A DNA stretch of 64,000 bases from Pseudoalteromonas rubra (GTDB lineage: Bacteria; Pseudomonadota; Gammaproteobacteria; Enterobacterales; Alteromonadaceae), in the NCBI RefSeq assembly GCF_005886805.2, contig NZ_CP045430.1, positions 1,178,001-1,242,000 of the forward strand, given 5' to 3'. A model generated the notes under the pieces. It did no database searches. It worked only from the letters and a program-made list of their open reading frames with translations, and was not told the origin of the DNA. Positions 36,032 through 45,963 of this stretch are shown piece by piece; position 1 is the first letter of the stretch, and each line of letters starts with the position of its first letter. Both the position numbers and the translations under genes were made by a program.

Positions 36032-38203
36032 CTACTGAGCAAGTTGCTTATATTGACGTCGGTACGCATGTAACAGAGGTTCAGTGTAACCATTCGGTTG
36101 TGCCTTACCGTCAAGCACTAACGCCAGGGCAGCCGAAAACGCCAGATTGTCCGCCATATTTTCGCCACTCATAGGCACATAGTGAGGATCATGACTATTT
36201 TGCTCGTCAACAATGGTCGCCATACGGACAAACGTACGCTTAACCTGTTCTTCGGTACAAATGCCATGATGCAGCCAGTTGGCAATGTGCTGACTGGAAA
36301 TACGCAGAGTCGCTCTGTCTTCCATCAGGCCGATGTGATTAATGTCAGGGACTTTAGAACAGCCAATGCCCTGATCAATCCAGCGCACCACATAACCCAG
36401 AATGCCCTGCGCGTTGTTGTCCAGTTCAGTCTGAATATCCTCTTCGCTTAGCTGGCGCTCACCCAGCAATGGCGGTGTCAGCAGATCATCCAGGCTCGCC
36501 ATCTGGCGCTGTGCAATTTGCTGTTGTAATGTGGCCACTTTCACATCGTGATAGTGCATCGCATGCAAGGTGGCAGCTGTGGGTGAGGGCACCCAGGCGG
36601 TATTCGCACCGGATTTAGGGTGAGCTAGCTTTTGCTCCATCATTAGCGCCATTTTGTCTGGCATCGGCCACATACCTTTGCCTATTTGTGCCTTACCGAC
36701 AAACCCTGATGCCAGGCCTATATCTACGTTACGATCTTCATAAGCTGCTATCCAGGGTTGGGCTTTTATTTCGCCTTTAGGCAATACCGGACCTGCGAGC
36801 ATCGAAGTGTGAATTTCGTCGCCGGTTCTGTCTAAAAACCCGGTATTGATAAACACCACACGGGATTGAGCTGCATTGATGCAGGCCTGCAAATTAACCG
36901 AAGTACGGCGCTCTTCATCCATGATCCCCATTTTCAGGGTATTAGCAGGCAAACCCAGCAACTCTTCAACGGCATCGAACAACTCACCGGTAAAGGCAAC
37001 TTCTTCGGGGCCATGCATTTTGGGTTTAACGATATTGACACTTTGCGCACTGGAGTTTTTCAGTGCACCATCACCGTGCAGATCATGCAGCGCCGCAGTT
37101 GCGGTGATCACCGCGTCAACAATGCCCTCAAAGACTTCTTCTCCTTGCTCGTCTAAAATCGCCGGCGTGGTCATCAGGTGACCCACGTTACGCACAAACA
37201 TCATCGCCCGGCCCTTGAGCGTAAGCGATCCTCCATCAGGCGTCAGGTATGTCTTATCTGCGTTTAGCGAGCGCACAACGGATTGACCGCCTTTTACAAA
37301 CACCTCTTTGAGCGTGCCCTGCATCAGGCCCAGCCAATTGCGATAAACCTGCACTTTATCTTCGGCGTCTACCGCAGCCACTGAATCTTCACAATCCATA
37401 ATGGTAGTCAGGGCCGATTCCAGAATAATGTCTTTGATCCCGGCCTTATCAGCCTCTCCGATCGGATCCTGAGGATCGATTAGGATCTCAAAATGCAGAT
37501 CATTATGCTTAAACAACAGTGCCATCGGATTCTGTGGTTGTCCGTTATATCCGACAAACTGTGCGGGCTCCATCAACTTAACCTGACTGGAGTCATTGAG
37601 CGTGATGATCAGCTCACCCTGAACCACTGCGTAGTTGGTACTTTCAATATGAGAGCCATGCGCAAGCGGCAACATACGATCCAACAATTGGCGGCCATAA
37701 GCCATTACTTTAAAGCCGCGCACCGGGTTGTAAGCACTCGCGCGCTCCGCGCCGTCTTCTTCGGATAGTACGTCGGTACCATAGAGTGCGTCGTATAGAG
37801 AGCCCCAGCGGGCATTTGCCGCATTCAATGCAAAGCGAGCATTACTCACAGGCACCACCAGCTGAGGACCGGCGATACGGGCAATTTCGGGTTCAACCTG
37901 CGCTGTGGTAATGCTCTGTGCTTCAACCGCAGGCACCAAATAACCTATGTCGGTCAGAAATGTCCGATATTTTTCAGCATCCCAGCCAGGGTTGGCTAAA
38001 TGGTAGTCATCAATTTGCTTTTGCAATTTATCGCGCTTTTCCAACAGTGCACGGTTTTTGGGGGTGAGCGTACGAATAATATTGGCAAAGCCAGACCAGA
38101 AGTCGTCTGCGTTAATTCGGGTGCCAGGCAACAGCGCCTGATCGACAAAGTCAAACAGGCGCGTATCGATACGTAAACCGGCCTGTAAAATATGAGAGCT
38201 CAT
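36032..38203 (-). CDS. glcB: Malate synthase G
   Basis: The 723-residue protein matches malate synthase isoform G in length and order: [19 protein letters not shown] at the start, the [17 protein letters not shown] region, [20 protein letters not shown] core ([12 protein letters not shown]) with the catalytic arginine and metal-binding Glu/Asp, and the C-terminal [16 protein letters not shown]. It condenses glyoxylate with acetyl-CoA to malate in the cytoplasm. It is transcribed divergently from isocitrate lyase across a 232-base gap, so the glyoxylate shunt is encoded here as a divergent pair that probably shares control. No aceK gene is present. Confidence 0.97.
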   Translation of the reverse strand: MSSHILQAGLRIDTRLFDFVDQALLPGTRINADDFWSGFANIIRTLTPKNRALLEKRDKLQKQIDDYHLANPGWDAEKYRTFLTDIGYLVPAVEAQSITTAQVEPEIARIAGPQLVVPVSNARFALNAANARWGSLYDALYGTDVLSEEDGAERASAYNPVRGFKVMAYGRQLLDRMLPLAHGSHIESTNYAVVQGELIITLNDSSQVKLMEPAQFVGYNGQPQNPMALLFKHNDLHFEILIDPQDPIGEADKAGIKDIILESALTTIMDCEDSVAAVDAEDKVQVYRNWLGLMQGTLKEVFVKGGQSVVRSLNADKTYLTPDGGSLTLKGRAMMFVRNVGHLMTTPAILDEQGEEVFEGIVDAVITATAALHDLHGDGALKNSSAQSVNIVKPKMHGPEEVAFTGELFDAVEELLGLPANTLKMGIMDEERRTSVNLQACINAAQSRVVFINTGFLDRTGDEIHTSMLAGPVLPKGEIKAQPWIAAYEDRNVDIGLASGFVGKAQIGKGMWPMPDKMALMMEQKLAHPKSGANTAWVPSPTAATLHAMHYHDVKVATLQQQIAQRQMASLDDLLTPPLLGERQLSEEDIQTELDNNAQGILGYVVRWIDQGIGCSKVPDINHIGLMEDRATLRISSQHIANWLHHGICTEEQVKRTFVRMATIVDEQNSHDPHYVPMSGENMADNLAFSAALALVLDGKAQPNGYTEPLLHAYRRQYKQLAQ

Positions 38204-38435
38204 GTGAGTGATCCTTGATCGGGTTTGAACGGGTCACTTTAAAATAAGCCAAATTCGGTAAAAACAAACCCCTTTTACCATTCACAATAAATATACTGGT
38301 AATAACAACTATAAATTTAAAAAATTCCACTGGTCGGTCTAGTGTTTATTTAAACGCCAGCAAGCACTCTCACACTCGCAACCTGGCGAACATACATAAA
38401 CCAGTTAGCTTAAACCCGTTCGAAGGAATTTTGTT

Positions 38436-40040
38436 ATGAGCAGTTATACCTCTCAAATTGATCGTCTTACTACACTGTGCCAGTCTCAGGGCAATGCATG
38501 GCAGGGCATTAACCCTGAATTTGCAACCCGCATGCATTTACAAAACCGCTTTAAAACGGGTCTGGATATCGCCAAATATACCGCAAAAATCATGCGCGAA
38601 GACATGGCGGCTTATGATGCTGACAGCAGTCAGTATACGCAGTCTCTGGGTTGCTGGCATGGCTTTACTGCTCAGCAAATGATGATGGCTATCAAACGTC
38701 ACAATAAAACCACTAAGCGCTCTTATGTATACCTGAGTGGCTGGATGGTCGCCGCGCTTCGCTCTGAATTCGGCCCGCTGCCTGATCAGAGTATGCACGA
38801 AAAAACCGCTGTGCCTAAACTGATTGAAGAGATCTACACCTTCTTAAAACAAGCCGATGCACGTGAACTCGACCACCTCTACAAGGCACTGGATGAAGCC
38901 AAGGCACAGGGCGGTGATGTGCAAGCAATCACAGCACAAATCGATAATTTTGAAACCCATGTGGTGCCTATCATTGCAGATATCGATGCCGGTTTTGGTA
39001 ACGAAGAAGCCACTTATCTGCTGGCCAAACAAATGATTGAAGCGGGTGCCTGTGCCATCCAGATTGAGAACCAGGTATCGGATGCCAAACAATGTGGCCA
39101 CCAGGCAGGTAAAGTCACAGTACCTCATGAAGACTTCCTGGCGAAAATTAATGCAGTACGTTACGCCTTCCTCGAGCTGGGCGTAGAAGAGGGCATTATT
39201 GTTGCCCGCACTGACTCTTTAGGTGCCAGCCTGACTCAGAAAATTCCGGTCTCGAAAACGCCTGGCGATCTGGCCAGCCAGTACAATGCGTTCCTGGATA
39301 CCACAGTGATCTCAAGCGTAGCCGACCTGGAAGAGGGAGATATGGTGATTAAACAGGAAGGTGAGCTGCGTAAGCCGGTGCGTCTCGACAATGGCCTGTA
39401 CCAATTTAAAGAAGGTACCGAAAAAGACCGCGTGGTACTCGATTGCGTTACCAGCTTACAATCAGGCGCCGATCTGTTGTGGATTGAAACCGAAAAGCCC
39501 AATGTAGAGCAAATTGCCGAGCTGGTTAACCGCGTGCGTGAGCAAGTACCGAACGCCAAACTGGTTTATAACAATTCTCCGTCATTCAACTGGACCCTGA
39601 AATTCCGTGAACAGGTTTATGCACAGTGGCAGGCACAGGGTAAAGACTTGTCTGCATATCCGGATCCCAGCCAAGATCCCAAAGCATTAATGGCACCAGA
39701 GCTGGATCAGTCAGAACTGGCAGCTGAAGCGGATACAAAAGTACGTACCTTCCAGCGTGATGGGGCTGCTCAGGCCGGTATTTTCCATCACCTGATCACT
39801 TTACCTACGTATCACACAGCGGCACTGAGTACCGACATTCTTGCAGAAGGCTATTTTGGCGACCTGGGTATGCTTGCATACGTCCGCGATGTTCAAAGAC
39901 AAGAGATCCGCCGCGAACAAGCGTCAGTGAAGCATCAGGATCTGGCAGGCTCTAACATAGGTGATACGCACAAAGAGTACTTCAGCGGTGAGAATGCGCT
40001 GAAAGCCGGTGGCGAAGCCAACACCATGAACCAGTTTTAA
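38436..40040 (+). CDS. aceA: Isocitrate lyase (long gammaproteobacterial form)
   Basis: The 534-residue protein has PIIADIDAGFGNEEATYLL with metal-binding aspartates and the catalytic loop KQCGHQAGK, the KxCGH motif of isocitrate lyases. It belongs to the ~530-residue class found in Pseudomonas and Alteromonadales rather than the ~435-residue E. coli class. It splits isocitrate into glyoxylate and succinate and feeds the divergent malate synthase G, allowing growth on acetate and fatty acids. GAAGGAATT before the ATG is a good ribosome binding site. Confidence 0.97.
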   Translation: MSSYTSQIDRLTTLCQSQGNAWQGINPEFATRMHLQNRFKTGLDIAKYTAKIMREDMAAYDADSSQYTQSLGCWHGFTAQQMMMAIKRHNKTTKRSYVYLSGWMVAALRSEFGPLPDQSMHEKTAVPKLIEEIYTFLKQADARELDHLYKALDEAKAQGGDVQAITAQIDNFETHVVPIIADIDAGFGNEEATYLLAKQMIEAGACAIQIENQVSDAKQCGHQAGKVTVPHEDFLAKINAVRYAFLELGVEEGIIVARTDSLGASLTQKIPVSKTPGDLASQYNAFLDTTVISSVADLEEGDMVIKQEGELRKPVRLDNGLYQFKEGTEKDRVVLDCVTSLQSGADLLWIETEKPNVEQIAELVNRVREQVPNAKLVYNNSPSFNWTLKFREQVYAQWQAQGKDLSAYPDPSQDPKALMAPELDQSELAAEADTKVRTFQRDGAAQAGIFHHLITLPTYHTAALSTDILAEGYFGDLGMLAYVRDVQRQEIRREQASVKHQDLAGSNIGDTHKEYFSGENALKAGGEANTMNQF

Positions 40041-40065
40041 TTGTCATAAAGTTCCTTAATCAAGC

Positions 40066-40087
40066 AAGGGCCTCCGGGCCCTTTTTT
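40066..40087 (+). terminator. aceA terminator
   Basis: AAGGGCC and GGCCCTT pair around a 4-base loop and are followed by a T-run. Confidence 0.85.
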
Positions 40088-40394
40088 AGATCAAGTTTTT
40101 ACCAGCTTTGGGGCGTCACGGTTGCCTATGCTCCCAACTCCCCACATCGAGAGTCAATGCTCAGCGAGCTGACTTCTATTATTACCAGCCAGATAAATGA
40201 CGGATCAACATTTTACCTGCGCGGGCAATCGAGATCAGGATTTTATCAGCAAAGCGTTATTCAGGAGTTTTCCGATAAAAAAAGCGAAAAGAAGCAGGTT
40301 GTACACCCAGTTTCGGTTTAAAAAGTGGTAAAAACCACGCATTTTTAGCTGAAAAATTCGACTAGACGCAATAATAAACACGCCTTAGGCCACA

Positions 40395-40500
40395 TTTTTA
40401 CTAACTCCGGTGTCCATAAATCAAATTTTTACTAAGTCAGCATCGAGATAAAACAAAATTTTACTAACTAGACAAACAACAAATCATTTTTTTACCAACT
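40395..40500 (+). repeat. Remote Rep-box (iteron-like) cluster
   Basis: Four 12-base boxes lie in direct orientation: TTTTTACTAACT (40395), TTTTTACTAAGT (40426), ATTTTACTAACT (40458) and TTTTTACCAACT (40489). The spacings are 31, 32 and 31 bases, about three helical turns, so all boxes face the same side of the DNA. The same box occurs in the origin and operator of the rep gene at 54400-54775. The cluster lies in a non-coding stretch between the aceA terminator and the histidine kinase gene. It looks like a replication-control (incompatibility/titration) site, which is inference. Confidence 0.7.
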
Positions 40501-40589
40501 CAGCAAACTGTAAACCCCCTTTACAACTCCATAATTGCACCACAATTATTTCATACTCTGAAAAAAGTCTTATGTGCCACTTAAAAATT

Positions 40590-42686
40590 ATGAAAAAAAT
40601 ACTGCTTCAATCAGCTTTTGCGTTACTCAGTATAGTCTCTGTAAATGCTCAGGCTACCAGCTCGACAATCACTTTGCAGGAAATCAAAAAGCTTGAACTA
40701 TCGGGCAATTACGAGCAAGCACTCAGCAGTCTGACCCCGTTTTATAACCATGCAGACTCACAAAAGCAATTGAATGCGCGCTTTCTTGAAGCATACATCT
40801 ATCGGAAAAAAGGCAGCCACCAGCAGGCCGTTGATAAGCTTGAAAACCTGCATAGAAAGTTTCAATTGGATAATGAAAACCAGTTTCAACTTTATAAGGA
40901 GTTAGGTATTAATTATCGGCGGATGGGCAAGTTAGAACTAGCAGAAAAAAATTACAGACTGGCACTAGAAACTGCTAAAGCGATGAATAACAAAGACTTG
41001 ATAGGTCAGAGTTATTCTAATTTGGGTACTCTATACGATTTCAGAAATGAACTCGCTGTTGGCATGCAGTTCCAGTTAAAAGCCAGAGATGCTCTGAAAG
41101 GCAGTCAAAATCACGGTATTGTTGCAAACAACTACTACAACCTGGGTGACATGGCAGTTCGCTTCAATGATCTTGAGCAGGCTGAGTTCTTTTTTACTAA
41201 GGCATTAATCGCAGATAAAAAAGCGGGTGAACTTAACCATATTGCCGGCACTGCATTACGGCTTGCTCAGGTGACCTTCAAACGAAAAAACTACTTACAG
41301 GCAGTTGAAAAAACCACTGAGGCAATTGAACTACTTGAGCAAATTCCAGCCAATGTCAGCCTAGCCCGTGCACATCAGCAACTCAGTCAAGCCTATATAA
41401 AACTTGAAAAGGGAGTTCAGGCAGAAGAACATGCGAAACTCGCAATGCACTATGCCTCTCAAAGCGATAACGTGATCCAAACTTTTCACGCTCACGTCAA
41501 CATGGCAAGAGCGTACTTTTATCAAAAAAAGCCTGAGCTCGCGCAACCACACTATGAATGGTTGACACGTTTTATGGCAAAAGAAAGTGTGAATGATTAC
41601 CTATCTCAGCATTATTATAATCTGAAAGCCAAATTTGACTTTCAGCAAGGTCGTCATCAGGAAGCATATGAAGCTCTGAGTCAGGCAAATACTTTTTTTG
41701 CCCAAAATATTGAAAAAGCCAACTCTGAGCAGGCACTTACCCACAAGCGCACCATAGATACGGTGATGCAGCAGCAACGTCTGGATGACTCAGAACATCA
41801 CCGCAAGCTGACGGAAAGCCAGTTACGCAATGCGCAGCTCATGCAGCGTATGTGGCTATTTGTTGCCCTGACCTGCTTATTGCTGGGTATTTTAATCAGT
41901 TATATTTTGTATAGTAAAAATAAAACGGCACGCCTGAAAGCCAACCTGTATCAACAGAACCTCAAACAAAAAGATCAAATGCTGGCCGACATTTCTCACG
42001 AACTAAGAACCCCGTTGAGTGTACTCAAACTGCATATTGAGGCTTTGGAATATAACCTGCTTGATGACGATACTCTGGCATACAGCAAAATCAATGAGAA
42101 AATATCCCAGCTTAATCACCTGATCTCAGACGTTTATCAACTTTCTCAGGCTGATAACCAGGCCATGGTCGTCAATAACCAACCTTATTGCACCCGAACG
42201 CTTGCCGACAGTTACTGTTATGATATTAAGCGGCTGGTGAAAAGCAATGGGTTGCATTTTAGTGCCGATATTTCGATCCCAACAGGTGCCAGTGTATTAA
42301 TAGACAAACCCAAACTGGACAGAGTCATAGATAACCTGGCAAAAAATGCCTGCTTGTACACAGACAAGCCAGGCCAGGTGCGTGTAAAAATTCGACAAAA
42401 CTGTGAAGGGTTAATCATTCAATTGGAAGACTCATCTCCTGGCGTATCAGACAATGAGAAACCACGCTTGTTCGAGCGGTTATACCGAGTAGAAAGCTCA
42501 CGAAGTCGCGCAACAGGCGGGTCAGGTCTGGGACTATCTTTATGTAAAAGCCTGGTGGAATCCATGTCAGGCGAAATTGAGCTCAGGGATAGCAGACTAG
42601 GGGGCCTATCTGTGCGGGTTACATTGCGACAAGTAGCGTCTGAATTACCAGCCAAAAAGCACAGCAGCAGTCAGGTCAATGCATGA
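40590..42686 (+). CDS. TPR-containing membrane sensor histidine kinase
   Basis: The likely start is the ATG at 40590 (MKKILLQSAFALLSIVSVNA), a signal peptide; an in-frame ATG lies 18 bases upstream. The ~700-residue protein has a periplasmic TPR domain of about six repeats (YSNLGTLYDFRNEL, YYNLGDMAVRFNDL), one membrane helix near 425 (MWLFVALTCLLLGILISYIL), a HisKA helix with phospho-accepting histidine in DISHELRTPLSVL, and a HATPase with NAC and GGSGLGLSLCKSL. It would sense a periplasmic or peptide signal through the TPRs. No regulator gene is adjacent; an orphan OmpR-type regulator lies 5 kb away. Confidence 0.9.
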   Translation: MKKILLQSAFALLSIVSVNAQATSSTITLQEIKKLELSGNYEQALSSLTPFYNHADSQKQLNARFLEAYIYRKKGSHQQAVDKLENLHRKFQLDNENQFQLYKELGINYRRMGKLELAEKNYRLALETAKAMNNKDLIGQSYSNLGTLYDFRNELAVGMQFQLKARDALKGSQNHGIVANNYYNLGDMAVRFNDLEQAEFFFTKALIADKKAGELNHIAGTALRLAQVTFKRKNYLQAVEKTTEAIELLEQIPANVSLARAHQQLSQAYIKLEKGVQAEEHAKLAMHYASQSDNVIQTFHAHVNMARAYFYQKKPELAQPHYEWLTRFMAKESVNDYLSQHYYNLKAKFDFQQGRHQEAYEALSQANTFFAQNIEKANSEQALTHKRTIDTVMQQQRLDDSEHHRKLTESQLRNAQLMQRMWLFVALTCLLLGILISYILYSKNKTARLKANLYQQNLKQKDQMLADISHELRTPLSVLKLHIEALEYNLLDDDTLAYSKINEKISQLNHLISDVYQLSQADNQAMVVNNQPYCTRTLADSYCYDIKRLVKSNGLHFSADISIPTGASVLIDKPKLDRVIDNLAKNACLYTDKPGQVRVKIRQNCEGLIIQLEDSSPGVSDNEKPRLFERLYRVESSRSRATGGSGLGLSLCKSLVESMSGEIELRDSRLGGLSVRVTLRQVASELPAKKHSSSQVNA

Positions 42687-43350
42687 TCTAATCATAAATC
42701 AGGTCGCCATGTATCTGACGACCTAATCAATCCGCAGTGAGTCTCAGCTTTGCGTTTACTTTGACAAAAATCGCACCAGAGTAGCAACCCTGTATTTTTC
42801 TGATATTTAATGGCTTGTACGTCACTGCCAAACCTCTATACATTGCACTACTGACTTACAGCACCAGCTGGGCATGATGGTGTTGTAAGTCCCTTCGACA
42901 AGTTTTATTTCATGCTGATTCAGAAGGGTATCAGGCAGCCCGTGACTCTTTTTCATACTAACTTTGCTCACTGTCTGATTGTTATAGCAACACACCCAAG
43001 GCTTGCAGACACAGCAACCTATGCACCAGCCAGTTCAACCAAACGACAAAAACTAACATCATTGTCGCTCATGAGCTCCCTCCGTTAAAGTGTGCAGGCT
43101 GGAATCAACCATAAGGTATAGATGATTGTCATTTATTATCTGTGGGTATGACTGGCAGAATTATTTAAGTACCAAAGAAACCCTATTGATAATCGTCACC
43201 AGAAAAACCATGTCCATTTCTTGCACACCACATAAACAATACAAATTAATCTTTTCTTAACTGCTCCGATCAGAGAGAACACAAGATGGCCTCCATTTTC
43301 TTTCCACAATGATTGGTTTTAATAAGCAATATACACGGGAGGAATAGTCT
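42687..43350. other. 664-base intergenic region, nothing recognised
   Basis: No ORF with a plausible start, no repeat related to others in the window and no RNA gene that I can identify. A small inverted pair (AGGTCG / CGACCT at about 42702-42724) lies just after the kinase stop but lacks a T-run. Confidence 0.45.
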
Positions 43351-43830
43351 ATGACACAGCGTACTATGAAACACAATGAATGGGTAAAAATTGTTGAATC
43401 CAGACATCGTCAAAAAAAGCAAAACACGACAGTAAAAACCACATTACCAATCTGGTCTATGTTACTGGGTGGCTTTATCATTCTTTCTGCTGCATGGTCT
43501 TATTTTGTTGATAGCTCATCTGAAGAAGTTCAGATCGCAGCGATTGATTCAAGCGCCCAAAAACGTATTACGCGCTACTTTTCTAAGCAGTTCATGATGG
43601 GCAGCTGGAAATTCAATAATATTGATTTTAAAAGCGGCGAGCTAAATGTATTTATTCAGATCCCAACCAAATTGGCGATGTCTAAAAATGAAGTTAAGGA
43701 ATATATCCGCAACTCATTATGTCCTGCAGCCAACAGTCGAGTGTGGCAAGATGTACAAAATAACGACATGTATATTTATTTATATACAGACATGCCTCGC
43801 AGGGGCGAGTACGCTTTGTGTAATAGCTGA
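43351..43830 (+). CDS. Single-pass membrane protein, unknown
   Basis: The 159-residue product has a basic cytoplasmic N-terminus (RHRQKKQN), one transmembrane helix near residues 34-50 (IWSMLLGGFIILSAAWSYFV) and a periplasmic domain with two cysteines (LCPAANS and ALCNS). The family is not recognised. GGGAGGAA precedes the ATG. The gene's terminator has been split by insertion of the IS4-family element 20 bases after the stop codon, so its transcripts may now run into the IS in antisense. Confidence 0.65.
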   Translation: MTQRTMKHNEWVKIVESRHRQKKQNTTVKTTLPIWSMLLGGFIILSAAWSYFVDSSSEEVQIAAIDSSAQKRITRYFSKQFMMGSWKFNNIDFKSGELNVFIQIPTKLAMSKNEVKEYIRNSLCPAANSRVWQDVQNNDMYIYLYTDMPRRGEYALCNS

Positions 43831-43869
43831 TCATACGTAAATAAAAAGGGGCCTGATGGCTAATGCCAG

Positions 43870-45198
43870 TCAGTTAAGCTGACTGGCATTGTTTTTTCTA
43901 GCTGGGTACTTACTTGGCTTTGGTTTTATGGCTCGAGGATAGACCCGATCTTCTCGTCGTGTCGGCAGCTCAAAGTGACCCAATGTTTGTATTAACATCT
44001 CATAGTGTTTTGGGATGTTTCCCGGGCTGGCGAGGGGGAGTCGCCCTAAGTAACTTAATATCGCGTTGGCGCAATTACTAAAGCTTAATTGGTTGGCCCA
44101 TATTCCTTTACGAGATGCCGCTTGAGTCATCACCTGACGCAGCAAGTTGTACCCCAGGAGTAAGCCCCACAGCTCTTGCTCAACCATATCTGATTTTTTG
44201 CTTCTCAGCGTATATTCATTGTTTAAAAGTGTCTGCTTGATTTCTCTATAACCCAATTCTATTTCCCAGCGGTGGCTGTAAAGCTCAACTATTTCTTCTC
44301 CAGGAAACCTCTGTGCATCTATCATCGATGTGAGTATTTGATATTCTTTGTTTTTAATTTTCTTCGTCACTAGCCGAGCTTCTACATAAGCAGGTAAATC
44401 AGGTGATTGCTTATGAGATTGTGGAGTTGTTTTCAAGCGCACCAACTTGTCTAAGCGACCATTAGATTTAATCACTTCAAACTGAAGCCCTTTCTTAACC
44501 GGTATTAACCAGTGCCTCTGCGTGCCATGTGTTTGCCATTGGTGGAGTAGGTTTAGTGAGTAGAACCCTTTATCGAACATCGTGAGGCTGTGGTCTGGCG
44601 TGGTGCCAACTAATTTGTCTGCCAGCTTCATTTCATTGGTTTTATATCCGCTGAACGCACTGCTGATAAGTTGATGGCTGGTCAGCTCCATATGACACAC
44701 CATCCGAATTTGGGGAAAAGCGGTTTCACCATGCTGATTGCTGGGGGAACCAAAACGTTCACGATTTTCAGGCGTGTCTTGAGCTCGCCAAGTAACACCG
44801 TCGACGGCCAGAAGGTTTAACCCGCACCAAGTTTCAAAGTTTGCTTGCTGATAATAGTGCGCAGCCATCATTTCAAAGGCATTTTTGACACTGTCTTTAC
44901 CGAGTCTTCGCCTCCCCTGAACAAGTGCGCTTGGGGCGATTAATTTGTTATCTCCAGGCAGAGCAATTTCCATGTGGGAAGCTAAATCCCAAACTGACTG
45001 TTGGCGAAAGAAGCTCATACCAATCACAGTCCACATCACAGCCTCAAGTGGAAGTCTGCGTTTTCTGATAGTTGCAACGCCAGCGCGTTGAAAGGCTTGC
45101 TCCAGTATTTCTGCATCCAGAAAGTGATTAAGCTTTTCAAAGGTAACACTTTCGGGCAGTTGCTCAAACGCACTGCAAAAGGCTTGTTCTAAAGACAT
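43870..45198 (-). CDS. IS4-family transposase
   Basis: I start at the ATG at 45198 ([15 protein letters not shown]); the frame extends four codons to a TTG inside a hairpin. The ~442-residue enzyme has the DDE catalytic triad: [11 protein letters not shown] (first Asp), [10 protein letters not shown] (second Asp) and the [16 protein letters not shown] segment with the IS4 Y-2-R-3-E-6-K signature. The C-terminus is basic ([12 protein letters not shown]). It performs cut-and-paste transposition through hairpin intermediates. The frame is intact, so the element may be active. Confidence 0.95.
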   Translation of the reverse strand: MSLEQAFCSAFEQLPESVTFEKLNHFLDAEILEQAFQRAGVATIRKRRLPLEAVMWTVIGMSFFRQQSVWDLASHMEIALPGDNKLIAPSALVQGRRRLGKDSVKNAFEMMAAHYYQQANFETWCGLNLLAVDGVTWRAQDTPENRERFGSPSNQHGETAFPQIRMVCHMELTSHQLISSAFSGYKTNEMKLADKLVGTTPDHSLTMFDKGFYSLNLLHQWQTHGTQRHWLIPVKKGLQFEVIKSNGRLDKLVRLKTTPQSHKQSPDLPAYVEARLVTKKIKNKEYQILTSMIDAQRFPGEEIVELYSHRWEIELGYREIKQTLLNNEYTLRSKKSDMVEQELWGLLLGYNLLRQVMTQAASRKGIWANQLSFSNCANAILSYLGRLPLASPGNIPKHYEMLIQTLGHFELPTRREDRVYPRAIKPKPSKYPARKNNASQLN

Positions 45199-45201
45199 AA
45201 A

Positions 45202-45233
45202 AAAATCCAATATCAGAAATGATATTGGATTTT
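45202..45233. promoter_or_regulatory. Hairpin at the 5' end of the transposase gene
   Basis: AAAATCCAATATCA and TGATATTGGATTTT form a perfect 14-base stem with a GAAA loop, ending 4 bases before the transposase ATG. A transcript entering from outside would fold here and hide the translation start. Confidence 0.7.
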
Positions 45234-45521
45234 GAAGCCTTTAAAAGATCGGTCAACTGATCTATTTAATTCTTAACTGATCGGCATTAGGCCTGATGGC
45301 CCCTTTTTATTGTCTTAAATATCAGGTTAACGTCATTTATCTACTAAAAAATAAAACCATAACTTAACAGCTACATCGAAAACTACTCTATATCTGCGGA
45401 AGGTGCGCTCCAGACTAGAGCAAGGACCATAAGCGGAAGGGCTGGAAAGTAATAACGCTTAAGACTGGGCGCATTACACAGCTTATTAAATTACCTGATA
45501 CTAAAAATGCCACCTGCTTAT

Positions 45522-45860
45522 TTATCGATAAACGTTGATAGCCTGAACTTTCGGGTAACTCGTTCCAAAGCCCGAAAAGCAACCATTTCCGAATATCGCA
45601 ATATTTCTACCGGCCATAAACGCGGCTAGCAACGTAGAATAATGTCTCTTTCCACTTTCTGTATTGGTATCTATCCAGACAATTTGTTTTTGAGCACAGC
45701 CTATGCTGTTGGCATCGTTTGCAGTTATATAAACCCTCACACCCATGGGCTCTGAGTTTATAAAGTCGACACGTGCACTTCTATCTTTTGTTACCCAGCC
45801 CGAAGAGAGCGCGCTAAAACTTGTTACGGCGAATAAAGCGCCAAAAATTGCTTTTTTCAA
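45522..45860 (-). CDS. Small exported protein, paralogue of the gene at 6.2 kb
   Basis: The 112-residue product has a signal peptide (MKKAIFGALFAVTSFSALSSG) and the same plan as the protein at 6185-6520: an N-terminal strand region ending in VRVYIT, a cysteine near the middle (IGCAQKQ), HYSTLLAAFMAGRNI and a closing strand after a second cysteine. Function unknown. It stands alone next to the IS insertion. Confidence 0.7.
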   Translation of the reverse strand: MKKAIFGALFAVTSFSALSSGWVTKDRSARVDFINSEPMGVRVYITANDANSIGCAQKQIVWIDTNTESGKRHYSTLLAAFMAGRNIAIFGNGCFSGFGTSYPKVQAINVYR

Positions 45861-45963
45861 AATTGTTCCTTATTTATATTATCGACAAAGATTCGCAGAA
45901 AATAATATCGTAATTATAAAAGGTACACAAAATTAAAAGTGGTTGTTGTGACCTGATCGTCTA

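Larger units (their letters stand above)
43861..45289 (-). mobile_element. IS4-family insertion sequence, intact
   Basis: The ends are TAATGCCAGTCAGTTAAG on the left and, read inward from the right, TAATGCCGATCAGTTAAG (16 of 18 match). The 11-base target duplication GGCCTGATGGC flanks it at 43850-43860 and 45290-45300. The length is 1429 bases, with one transposase gene. Clear ends and a perfect duplication indicate a recent insertion. Confidence 0.93.
43843..45306. terminator. Intrinsic terminator split by the IS element
   Basis: Joining the flanks of the insertion and keeping one copy of the duplicated target restores AAAAA-GGGGCC-TGAT-GGCCCC-TTTTT, a perfect two-way terminator. The left part is at 43843-43860 and the right part at 45290-45308. 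Confidence 0.85.
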
